A stretch of 64,000 nucleotides of DNA, from NCBI RefSeq assembly GCF_000426845.1, contig NZ_AUGD01000001.1:1051680-1115679 (forward strand), in the 5' to 3' direction. Below, one piece after another: positions 28,439-37,700 of the stretch. Numbering within the stretch: position 1 is the first letter of the stretch; the number at the start of each line of letters is the position of its first letter. The notes under the pieces are model-generated. The model did not search any database. It saw only the letters and a list, made by a program, of their open reading frames with translations, and was not told the origin of the DNA. The DNA comes from Bradyrhizobium sp. in8p8 (GTDB lineage: Bacteria; Pseudomonadota; Alphaproteobacteria; Rhizobiales; Xanthobacteraceae). The translations under genes and the position numbers were made by a program.

Positions 28439-28970
28439 TTAGGCCCGCTGCGCTCCGTGCTGATGCAGTATGCCGGATTCGGCAATCCAGGGCGCGGGGA
28501 CGTGCGCTTCGCGCCGATCAGCCCAGGCCGTCAGCGGGACGTCGACGACGGCGAGCGCGGGAAACCCCGTCACCAGGACACGAATCATTTTCCCGGCCGA
28601 TGTCTCGAACACGCCAAGCGCATCCGACAGGAAGTCGGTCGTGATCGTGTCCTCCCAGACGGTCTCCATCGGCTTCGTGATTCCTCGGGCCAGCTCCTCG
28701 ACGGTCGCATCCCGGCGCCTGCGGACCTGACGCCGGTCGATCCAGACCTCGCAGATGCGCCTTGCGGTTTCACCCGGCTCCAGACGAAGGACTAGTCGGA
28801 TTCCGAAGCGTGCTTCGACAACCGAGCCTTGCTCTTGGCCGAACATAGCTGTGATCTGACCCAGCTCCTGTGCGGTTGCGATGGTGTTGACGCGCAATTC
28901 GCGCCCCAGCGCGAGAAGCCGTAGCAGCATGGTCGGTGTTCCGTGCCGGCGCGGCGACGAGAAGAGGAGA
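28439..28970 (-). pseudogene. Remnant of a coupling-protein gene (3' end only)
   Basis: The last 160 codons closely match the C-terminal third of the intact coupling protein encoded at 40447-42276, for example VEELARGITKPMETVWEDT and GKMIRVLVTGFP in both. Going upstream, an in-frame loss of about 36 bp removes LLDEFPEVPIERLPR, which is Walker B. A single-base deletion then breaks the frame, and the match ends near 28970. There is no ATP site or membrane domain, so no function. The DNA match is high but clearly not identical, so this is an old or foreign copy left by recombination, not a fresh duplication. It lies between the relaxase gene and the cargo. Confidence 0.82.
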
Positions 28971-29059
28971 GTCCGTCACGGCTATCATTCTTGAGGTGCG
29001 TAAGCGGTACCGACCGGCGGCGAGGATGGTATCGGACGTCCGCTTCAGCTCGGACCATT

Positions 29060-31684
29060 TCATGCCGCTTTATCCTGACGGGTCCGCACGTCGGCGATCC
29101 ATTTTTCTAGCACATCGATCTCGCCCTCGATAAGCGCCGGGGCTGGCAAGCGCGGATTGATCTCACCGGGCTGACTATGTAGGAGCGCCGAGCAGCGCCC
29201 AAAGGCCTCGCGCATCACGGTACAATCAGCGTTGGTAAGCACCGTCAGTTTGATGAGGCCCGTCGTATCGACCTTGCGCGACAAGCGGCGGATCACCGGC
29301 CCCACCACTTCCTCGACGGCGCGTTCCCATGTGGTGCGAAGTTGATCCTGGAAGGACGTCACCTCGCGAAGCCACTTCGCCTGATCGCCGCGCTCGTAAT
29401 GGATTTTCACGTTCGCAAGATGCGCCTTCATCCCCTCGATCACTTTGTCGAGCGGCATCACGCTGGCCGGCGGCTCCTGGTGACAATAGCCGGCGTTGTC
29501 GGCGCCGCGGCTGATCAGCCGATAGGCCACCGGTGTCGCTTCCCGCTCTTTGGTGGCCCGGGAGGCTTCATCAAGAAGGAGCAGGAAGGCCATATCGTGG
29601 GTGAAGACGATCACCTGCCGGGTCTGCCCGGCCTCGGCCAGTCGGGCGGCAACCTTGTCGCGGTGTAGATGGTCGAGTGAGGAGACGGGGTCGTCGAACA
29701 CGATCGCCGACTGGGCGTCGATGGTCGAAAGCTCCGCCATGAAAGCGGCGAGCGCCACGCAGCGATGCTCGCCTTCGCTCAGGACCTTACCGACCGGCTC
29801 ACTCGGCCTGTTGATGAGCCGGACCTGGAAGAAGGGAACCCCCGCACTGGTTTTCGCCTGCTGAAGTTCGATGGCAAGACCGGCGACGCCGAGCTTGTTT
29901 ACCTCGATGGCGAACTGGCCGCGCAAGCGGTTGGTGACGAGCGCCTGCGCGATACGGGCGCTCTGGGTCGTGATCTTGTTCGTCGCCGTGTCCTTGTTGG
30001 CCTTCTCGATCGCCTCGATAGCCTTGAGGCGTTCGATCTGGGCCAGCGCATCGGCTTTCACCACACCGAGCCATTTGCGGTCGGTGAGGCCATCACGCTC
30101 CGCGATGAGCGCTGCCCGCTGTGGAGAATTGGCCTCCGCCTGAAGGCCAGCAATGCGGGCGGCGATATCATCGAGCACCGTGCGCAACGGCGCGACGGAA
30201 GGGACTGCTGCGGGCGGAAGGGCCGGCATCGCCGCCAAGTGGTGAGTTCTGAGAAGCGCGCGCAGCCGCCAGGCCAGTTGCAGGATTTCACGGCGAAGAG
30301 TGGCCGCCAGTTCTTCCTGGCCGATGCCATCCCGCATCAGGGCGACGATTGCCAGCAGATCCGTCATCGAGATGGCTTTCGACGAGACCTCCTCGCACTT
30401 CTCACTGTAGGCGTCAGCGGCTTCCTGCTCGCGGCGCTTGCTCTCGTCCTGAACAAAGGTCTCAAAACTGCGGAGCCGCTGCGCGGCCTCCTCGCTGAGC
30501 GGCTGTTGGCAGAGGACACAATGGGCGCGGCCTTCCGTTACCGGAAACGGCCGATCCGGGTAGGCAGATGCGCGCGAATAATCGCGAGCGGCCTCCCATA
30601 AGACCTTCCAAACGTCAGCACCAATGTCGGGCAGCGGTTCATCGGCGAAGAGATTTGCGGATGCGGCTGCGGCGGCGGAGCGCGCGTTCGACAAATGCGT
30701 GTGGGCTTCGCTGAGCTCTGTCCACGTTTCATCCGTGGCGACCGCAGCCAGGTGCTCGAGCTGGCTGACAATGGTCTTGATGCGGTTTTCCTCGCCCTGG
30801 AGCTGACGAACAGTCCGGGTCGGATCACTTGAGAGATCTGTTGTGAGCATTTGGAGGCGTGCTTCCTCGTCGGGCGATAGACCGGCGAGGTTCTCGATGT
30901 CTTCCGGTTTGGTCTTGCCCGACAGCCCGGTGATCAGCTTGCCTACTGCAGTGTCCTCCTTGCATTCGGGTGTGGAAAGGACAGCCGGCGTCTGCTCCTG
31001 GAGCGACTTAATCTCCGCGGCCAGCTTGGCCTTTACGTCCTGACAGGCCTGCGCGAGGCCGGCGAGAATGCGGAGCGGAAGCGGAGTGTAGGCGAGATCG
31101 TTGGTGTTCTCGACATGGACGTTGGCGGTTCGGGAATCGAACACGCTCACGGCGGAAAGCATGGCGTCCGGCGCGCTGCCCTGGGTCCACGACGCGCTTC
31201 GCTTCTGTGCGCCGATAAAAAAGTCGATGCAGGCAGCGGGAGTGCCGGGGCTGGCCGCGTAGATGTTAGGCAGGATCGCATCGCCTTTCGGCGAACGCGC
31301 GCGGCAAAGCTGCTTGAGAACGCGAGCATATCCGGATTTACCTGCGCCATTGTCACCATAGATGACCGTGAGGCCGGCTTTGCCAAAGGATAGCCGCTCG
31401 CCGGGCGCGAGGGCGTTGACGTGCGAGAGGCCATAAAGGGCGGCAAGGCTGACGACGGCATGGCTGGCCGACGGGTCGCGGACGTGGCTGGCGTCGAGGG
31501 GCACTCCCTGTTCGGCGGCCTTGCAGATGGCGACAAGCGTTATGATATCGGCGCTTTCCAGCTTGGGCTGACTACATAGCCGCCGCAGCGCATCGCGCTG
31601 CCAAGCCGGCAAATCTGCGGACCATTTGAGAATGTCGGCAAGAGCTGCTGCTTCGTTCGAAAGATCCTCGTCCTGTCCGTCCAT
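29060..31684 (-). CDS. SMC/RecN-like AAA ATPase with CxxC hook (defence-type)
   Basis: An 874-residue ATPase of the AAA_13/RloC-PrrC-like class. Walker A GDNGAGKS (110-117), ABC-type signature LSEGEHRCVALA (about 630) and Walker B IVFDDPVSSLDH (about 660) are split by a long helical insertion. Near residue 390 the insertion carries CVLC, like a zinc hook. The C-terminus has RCSALLH, an R-x5-H pattern compatible with a HEPN-type RNase centre. That reading is tentative. It is the last gene of the leftward cargo operon, 67 bp after the 374-aa gene. Such ATPases commonly sense phage DNA or repair intermediates and trigger a nuclease or growth arrest. Confidence 0.78.
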   Translation of the reverse strand: MDGQDEDLSNEAAALADILKWSADLPAWQRDALRRLCSQPKLESADIITLVAICKAAEQGVPLDASHVRDPSASHAVVSLAALYGLSHVNALAPGERLSFGKAGLTVIYGDNGAGKSGYARVLKQLCRARSPKGDAILPNIYAASPGTPAACIDFFIGAQKRSASWTQGSAPDAMLSAVSVFDSRTANVHVENTNDLAYTPLPLRILAGLAQACQDVKAKLAAEIKSLQEQTPAVLSTPECKEDTAVGKLITGLSGKTKPEDIENLAGLSPDEEARLQMLTTDLSSDPTRTVRQLQGEENRIKTIVSQLEHLAAVATDETWTELSEAHTHLSNARSAAAAASANLFADEPLPDIGADVWKVLWEAARDYSRASAYPDRPFPVTEGRAHCVLCQQPLSEEAAQRLRSFETFVQDESKRREQEAADAYSEKCEEVSSKAISMTDLLAIVALMRDGIGQEELAATLRREILQLAWRLRALLRTHHLAAMPALPPAAVPSVAPLRTVLDDIAARIAGLQAEANSPQRAALIAERDGLTDRKWLGVVKADALAQIERLKAIEAIEKANKDTATNKITTQSARIAQALVTNRLRGQFAIEVNKLGVAGLAIELQQAKTSAGVPFFQVRLINRPSEPVGKVLSEGEHRCVALAAFMAELSTIDAQSAIVFDDPVSSLDHLHRDKVAARLAEAGQTRQVIVFTHDMAFLLLLDEASRATKEREATPVAYRLISRGADNAGYCHQEPPASVMPLDKVIEGMKAHLANVKIHYERGDQAKWLREVTSFQDQLRTTWERAVEEVVGPVIRRLSRKVDTTGLIKLTVLTNADCTVMREAFGRCSALLHSQPGEINPRLPAPALIEGEIDVLEKWIADVRTRQDKAA

Positions 31685-31751
31685 GGTTTCCCCCGACCCT
31701 TACCTGCTGCCACAGGCCCCGTTTCCACGTTTCGTTCTCGCAATCACCGTC

Positions 31752-32876
31752 TCAGGTCCCCCTGATGATGCGGCGTTCCTGGCCGAGCGGCACGATCCAG
31801 CCACCCGCACGATCAGGCCGTGCAAAGTCATCCGGCTGCGCGGTCTCAGTCAGCCGGACGCGCACCGCGTCGGGCTCGGCGTCGATGGCAGCGCGGATGA
31901 GATCCCGGTCTATCCCCACGAAGATCGGCCGGAGATTGAGGCGGGCGAGCGCTTCCTGATCGGCAACGGAAATATCGGCATCGTTGACAGGTCCGGCGCG
32001 TGTGACGAATCCACCGACAAGCCCGCCGATCGCGCTTGCCTTTTCAACATCGCCCACCGGGGCGGCGTCGAGCAGCGATCGTGCCGTCTGGAGGTCAGCC
32101 TGGAGCCGGTTGGCGAAGGGCTGATGGGTCATGCGTTTCAGGGCATCCGACAGTTCGACATGACCAAGCGGCCGAATCAGATTGGCGATGTGGAGGCGGA
32201 GCAGCCCAATGAAGAGTGCGTCCTTCTCCTCTGGCTTGATGGGCTCGCCCTCGTCCACGGGGTCCTTGACCGAGAGATGGGCATCAGCCGGGCCTGAGAC
32301 GGCCATGCCCCAACGTGTCGCGACGGCAATGCGCTTCACGGTGACTTTGCGGCCTCGGGCCGTCACATCAATTCGCGCGGCCTGCCTCCAGGCGCGGGCC
32401 AATGCCGATGCCGGACCTCCTGCATCATGGCAGCCCTTGGCCTCCGCGACGGTCAGGGCGGCCAAGTCGGAGGCACAAGCGATCCAGTCAGGCAGATCAC
32501 CTCGGGACAACCGCTTGACCTTCACCTTTCGGCGCCCGTCGAGATCGATGACGCGGCTGCCGAGATGCGCGAAGATCGACAGGCTAAAGTACCGCTCAAG
32601 ATAGGCGCGCGCGATGAAGCGCCCGAACAGACCAGATAGGGCCACCTTCACCTCGCGGGCCTGACCAAGTGGCTCCTTGAAAATGAAGGGCGTTCCAGAG
32701 CCGGTTGGGGTGAGCAGCGCATCCAGAATGGACCATGCGCCATAGGCAGCGCCCGGCGTTTGCAGCACTTCCCGGATACCCGCGTCCTCGATGGCTGCGA
32801 CATCAAGGTCGACGGTGGGACCAGTGACGGGATTGGCGGTCGGCGGGTCGAAGCTGTGAAGAAAGGTTCTCGTCAT
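31752..32876 (-). CDS. Unrecognised 374-aa protein linked to HipA
   Basis: No family recognised. The ATG at 32876 overlaps the hipA-like stop (ATGA), so it is translationally coupled; the longer in-frame ORF to 33185 only shadows hipA. The protein is soluble with no membrane segment. Visible features are a basic patch DLDGRRKVKVKRLSRGDLP, a second basic stretch TARGRKVTVKRIAVATRWG, and a helical C-terminal half. Two alternating basic strand-rich segments could bind nucleic acid. Placed between a kinase toxin-like gene and an SMC-like ATPase, it may be an adaptor, substrate or effector of this operon. Confidence 0.7.
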   Translation of the reverse strand: MTRTFLHSFDPPTANPVTGPTVDLDVAAIEDAGIREVLQTPGAAYGAWSILDALLTPTGSGTPFIFKEPLGQAREVKVALSGLFGRFIARAYLERYFSLSIFAHLGSRVIDLDGRRKVKVKRLSRGDLPDWIACASDLAALTVAEAKGCHDAGGPASALARAWRQAARIDVTARGRKVTVKRIAVATRWGMAVSGPADAHLSVKDPVDEGEPIKPEEKDALFIGLLRLHIANLIRPLGHVELSDALKRMTHQPFANRLQADLQTARSLLDAAPVGDVEKASAIGGLVGGFVTRAGPVNDADISVADQEALARLNLRPIFVGIDRDLIRAAIDAEPDAVRVRLTETAQPDDFARPDRAGGWIVPLGQERRIIRGT

Positions 32877-34120
32877 AAGGCGAGCGCTCGGTTCAGGTCG
32901 TCGTGCTCGAATGCGCTGGCCATGCGGTTGATCTCGGCCCCGCGCGCGCCCACCGACTTCGCGGTGTGGCGCCAGGTCGCTGTGACGGTGGCGACTTCCT
33001 TGATGATCGCGCGGGCCTGCACCAGCGTCAGCGCGAAGAACTCGGAAGCAGCCTCCAGCAGATCGAGCGAACAGGTGCCCTCGTCGAGATCGATGTTGGT
33101 TGTCAGAACCCGCGCCTTGAGATCCGTCGGGACAGGATTGAGATCGTAGGCCGGAGAGAGCGACCATCCTGCCCTTCCGAGCCACAGGAAACCGTGGTTA
33201 CGCAGATGATCGTCCACATTGGAGATCAGCACATTGAAGACGACGCGCCGAAAAAGAGCATGCGCGTCGGTCTTGCTCTGCGCGCCATATTCAGCGAGGG
33301 CATCAACGATTTCGGGATAGCTGCCGCGTTCGCCGTCCCGGACGCCCATCATCGCCATGGCTGACAAGAACGGAATGCGGATTGCGCCACGCCGATCGAA
33401 GCGCCGCGACAGCATGACCTTCTTACCGGCGACGTCGATCAATTCATGTCTGGGGGTGACGATGCCGACCTGGCTCGCAAGGCGCAGCGCGATCTCCTCC
33501 CACGTCTCCATGCTGTAGTCGTCAGTTTCCTTGGGGAACTTGGCGATGGAGAGTTGCCCGTGTTGGTCGATCACCGACGCCTTGGGCCGCGCCCCGCCCA
33601 AGGAGGAGCCAGGGGCGAAGATGAGTTGCATATCTTCGTCGGTTTCCTCGTCGCGAAGGATACGTTCAGTGATCTGAAGCAGGCGGCCAAGCTCGACCAG
33701 GGCAGGCACGCCCGCGCGAATCGGCGCCTGGAAGGTATCGTCGCCAGCCCAGCGAAAGCGCAGCGCGCCCAATCGGGTCTCGTCGGCGACGCCGAGGAGA
33801 TAATCGCTCTCCGCGAGCGTGCGGACCGCACGGCCTTCGCGTTCGGCGAGGCGGCGCGCGGCACGCTGCATGAGGCGACGCCCCCAGGTGTCAGGAGCCG
33901 AATCGCCAATGGAACCGAAAGTTGCAAGGCCGGCGGGCGGCGCGAAGGCGCCGCGGCCCAGAGCGAGGGCAGGTTCAAGCGAGAAGGCGTCGGGGTCTTC
34001 CAGCCATGCGCCGTCATATTCGAAGAGGATCGTCTCGGCGCCGCGAACGCGATTGCTCCGCGCCAGCCCGATCTGGTGCGTGCGACCTTCGAGATCGATA
34101 TGGACCTCGAAATCAGCCAT
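32873..34120 (-). CDS. HipA-family Ser/Thr kinase (toxin-like)
   Basis: A 415-residue HipA-fold kinase. The N-terminal subdomain has FGSIGDSAPDTWGRRLM, the phosphate-loop motif is SSLGGARPKASV, the catalytic loop NVLISNVDDHLRNHGFL (catalytic Asp and Asn) and the metal-binding motif LSPAYDLNP. All core residues look intact, so kinase activity is expected. HipA kinases phosphorylate targets such as aminoacyl-tRNA synthetases and cause dormancy. The HTH gene upstream overlaps it by 8 nt, and the gene downstream overlaps by 4 nt. The ATG at 34120 (MADFEVHIDL) matches family starts; an extension to 34216 would overlap the HTH gene. Confidence 0.88.
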   Translation of the reverse strand: MADFEVHIDLEGRTHQIGLARSNRVRGAETILFEYDGAWLEDPDAFSLEPALALGRGAFAPPAGLATFGSIGDSAPDTWGRRLMQRAARRLAEREGRAVRTLAESDYLLGVADETRLGALRFRWAGDDTFQAPIRAGVPALVELGRLLQITERILRDEETDEDMQLIFAPGSSLGGARPKASVIDQHGQLSIAKFPKETDDYSMETWEEIALRLASQVGIVTPRHELIDVAGKKVMLSRRFDRRGAIRIPFLSAMAMMGVRDGERGSYPEIVDALAEYGAQSKTDAHALFRRVVFNVLISNVDDHLRNHGFLWLGRAGWSLSPAYDLNPVPTDLKARVLTTNIDLDEGTCSLDLLEAASEFFALTLVQARAIIKEVATVTATWRHTAKSVGARGAEINRMASAFEHDDLNRALAL

Positions 34121-34448
34121 TACGGGGCGGTCCAGCCGGCCGCTTGAGATGGACGCGCTTGGGCAGCTCGGCACTGGCGAGAGCCCGCCCGACGCTATCG
34201 TTGCTGATGTCGGCAATCTGGCTCAGGCCGTCGAGGAGACCGAGCGCTTGGAGAACACCGGCATAGATGCCGATGCTGACGTTGGTGTCGCCGGCTTCGA
34301 CTCTCTGGAGGGTGGAGCGGGACGTGAAGGCGCGTTCCGCCACAACCGCCATGGGCAGCCGGCGGCGGCGGCGGGCGTCATGGATGTCCGCGCCCAGCTT
34401 GCGCAGGGTGCGCCGCACAGCGGCGGGAGGATTGTGAGGAGTCGGCAT
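34113..34448 (-). CDS. HipB-like Xre-family HTH regulator (antitoxin-like)
   Basis: A 111-residue protein with an Xre/Cro HTH at about 15-75 (LGADIHDARRRRRLPMAVVA then SRSTLQRVEAGDTNVSIGIY) and a short C-terminal tail. It is the first gene of the leftward operon and overlaps the HipA-like gene by 8 nt. It probably binds the dyad at 34456-34492 to repress its own operon and neutralise the kinase. The ATG at 34448 is chosen because the longer ORF to 34697 would cover the promoter region. Confidence 0.82.
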   Translation of the reverse strand: MPTPHNPPAAVRRTLRKLGADIHDARRRRRLPMAVVAERAFTSRSTLQRVEAGDTNVSIGIYAGVLQALGLLDGLSQIADISNDSVGRALASAELPKRVHLKRPAGPPRNG

Positions 34449-34455
34449 TTGACAT

Positions 34456-34492
34456 CTTCGCACTACAAAATTTTGATATATGTAGCACGAAG
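34456..34492. promoter_or_regulatory. Dyad operator between divergent cargo operons
   Basis: Arms CTTCGCACTACA (34456-34467) and TGTAGCACGAAG (34481-34492) pair at 10 of 12 positions around a 13-base AT-rich spacer containing TTTTGATATA. It lies 8 bp upstream of the HTH start, in the only AT-rich stretch of the region, and probably overlaps the -10 region of the leftward promoter. This is the expected layout for autoregulation by a HipB-like protein. Confidence 0.68.
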
Positions 34493-34720
34493 CTAACAAT
34501 TTCGCTAGTCCTTCGGGGCTACCCGCGCTACGCCAGAACGGTGCCAACCCAGAATGGAGACAGCCAGCGAGATCCTCGTAAGACTCGGGCAGCTGGCTAC
34601 CATGACCCTCCTTGCGAACAAAACAGGAAACACGGATCGTGAGGGCTCCGCCGTGACTGATTCGAACAACGCGCAAGCGCCATATCGACGTTTGCATTCA
34701 AGGTGGCGTTGGGGAGATTG

Positions 34721-37700
34721 ATGCAATCAAGGAATGCCAAACGGCAACTCGATACGCTTGAGCAACGCTTCGAGCTCGATGAAACCTTCCTGTCATCCCC
34801 AAACACGGCCGCGCTGAAATCTGCAGTGATCCGTGCGACCGACCGCCGTACTGGCGATCCGGTGGTCCTTAAATACTGGGCAAAGACCGGAACCGCGGTC
34901 GACGCGGACTTCCGAGAACTGTGGCGGCATGAAATGCGCCAGAGCGAGCGCGTGCGTGCTTTCCCGCGCGGTAATGAAGTCGTTGTCGAGGTTCTCGCCT
35001 CGGGAGAAAGTGACGATGCATTTTACATTGTCATGCCAAGCGACGTCGCTCCGCTGGAACACGCCTCCCGATTTGTGCGCCCCGATCATTGGCTCCGCAG
35101 CCTACACGGACCGCGTCAGCGCGTTCTCCTCTGGAAGAATTTGCGCCGTTTGGCGGAAGCTCTCGGTGCCGTTCACGGCCAGGGGTTGGTCCATGGCCGG
35201 ATCGATGGCCGGGCCGTCTATTCTACCGGGGCTGCGACAACCCCGGATTTTCGCTTGGGCGGGTTCGAGTTTTGCCTGCGGGTCGCAGAACTCAACAAGG
35301 CACCGCTGCATGTCATCGCCAAGAGTCGTCCCGTCGGCTCGGTCATCTTTTCCTTCCTCGACGACTGGCGCGCGCTGGGCAAGGTCATCGCCGATCTCGT
35401 CGGCCTTGATGCAAACAAGCTCGACGAAGAGGACATTCCGTTCTTTGAAGGGCGCGCGAAAATCGATTTGCGTGCCTCAGAAATTGACCTGATCCGGCTG
35501 CTATTTGAACCAGAACGCAATCGTATCCTCGACGCCGCAACGGTCACGAACCGAGTTGACGCTATTCTCAATGAGCTGGATGCGGAAGCATTCGCCGATA
35601 ACGACCGTTATGTGCTGGCACTTCGACTCGGGCAGACAAGCCGTCTTTCTGCAATCCTGAACGCGGCATCGGGCGACACATTCGACACCGACGACGCCGA
35701 AAGCCAGCTCGACTTCATTCGCGCCGATCTGGAAACAGGGGTAAGTCTTACCCGTACAGCAAGGGGCGATCTCCTGCTGATGACCGAAAGCCTAGTCTAT
35801 GATCTCCAGCCCCTGCGTGTCGCGGGGTCCGATGAAACCTGGAATGTCGCCTCCTGCAACAACGCCCGGTTTCGGGACGACGTCCACCTGGGACGACGGG
35901 AAACAACCGACCTTCCCGCACACCGGATCGAGATCATCCGTTTTGCTGCCGCGTCGCGGCGCTTGAATGAATTGCGGTCGGATGCACTGGATTGGAGCGC
36001 GGCCTTCGACATGACGCCGGATGGCGATCCGACGCTCACCGTTCGGCGCGGCCTGCTTCTTGCGCAGATTGCCGAAGCGCTCTTCAAGGCAGCCGAGATC
36101 GCGCCAGTGGAATTGGTCAACCAGCGGCGTCAAGGAGACAAACGGATCGTTGAAATCGCGGCAAGCGACTCCGAGCATCGTATACGGCTCTCGCAGGCAC
36201 TGGGCGTGGGCGAGCCGCACCAACTGATGCGGAGACTTTTCGACCGCGAAGAAGCCGACGTCGATGCGGAATGGCAACTTACTGAAGTAGCTGGGCTCGG
36301 CATGACTGTGCGGGCTGCAGCCAGCGTGCGCTTTATTCGTCCCGTCCAACAGAATAACCGGCGGCTTTACGAATTCGAGATTCTGGATGGCGTCGTCCCA
36401 CCGCAGGCACAGCTTCATTTACGCAAGGTCGACGAAACAGGAACCGACCAAGTCCTCCGGCGGCGACTTCGCATGCTGACGACGTTGTCCACCCAGTCCG
36501 AACTCGCTCACATGCTTGCCGATCCCCGCGGACGACTGCGCACCTATCAGGACGACCCGCTTGTTGAGGATGATCATTTCGGCAAGCTCGACGAGTCCAA
36601 GCAGGAGGCGTTGCGCTCGATTTGGTCGACCGGTCCCGGTCAGCTCGTTGTCGGTCCGCCTGGCGTTGGCAAGACCAGACTGGTGACCGAGATCGTGCGC
36701 AGAGCGCTGGCGGGTGACTCAACGATCCGGCTTCTGCTTAGCGCGCAGGCACATCAGGCCCTGGATCATCTCGCAGCCTCAGTTCAGAAAATGCTGAAGA
36801 AAACCGGGCTGGACGACGATGTCATCCTGGTCCGATCCAAGGCAGACAACGGCGCCGGCCTTTCTGGCGCACAGACCCCAGACCGGGCAAAGGCCTATCT
36901 CAAAGAACTCAAGGATAGCTCGCTCTATCGCCGGGCACCGAGGGCCATACAGCAATCTTTGCGCGACATGACGACGGCCGCAGACGTGACCGGCAATCTG
37001 CGAGCAAGACTTTCCCTGACAAGCCTGCGTCAGCGGCGTTCCTTCGAAGCGCTCGTGCTGCAATCGGCCAATGTTCTGTTCTCGACGACCAACTCCGGCG
37101 ACCTGGAGCGCTTGATCGACGATGGCGCGCTGTTCGACTGGACTATCGTCGAGGAGGCCGCAAAGGCAACCGGATCGGAACTGCTCGCTCCTCAACTGCT
37201 ATCGATGCGGCGTCTTCTGATCGGGGATCATAACCAATTGCCGCCGTTTGACACCGACCGGATCGCGGAATTTCTAGAAGACCAAACGCGAGTCAAGGAT
37301 GCGCTGGCCGAAAGTGATCCACTCATAGGCAACATCTTTCGTGATTTCGGACTGGATGATCTCAAGGAAGCGATCGAAGATGATGGCGTCTTGAGCGAGA
37401 TTTGTGCGTCGGCGCGCCGCATGCTGTTGCTGTTCGAGAGCCTGGTCACCAGCGAGCTCGACCGGCAGAAACGATCTGACCAGCGCCGGCGGCGTGTGGC
37501 GACCGAACTCCTGCAGCAGCATCGGATGCACCCTGCGATTGCCACCGTGATTTCCGAGTGCTTCTACGACAGAACGCTCGATACGCCGAAAGAACGCAAA
37601 GCAGAATTCGATACCGAGCAGCCACCATTCACGATCACGGACGAGCGCCTGCCCTCTTCGCCGATCGTCTTCATTGATCTCCCGTATGTGCAGCGTGAAG

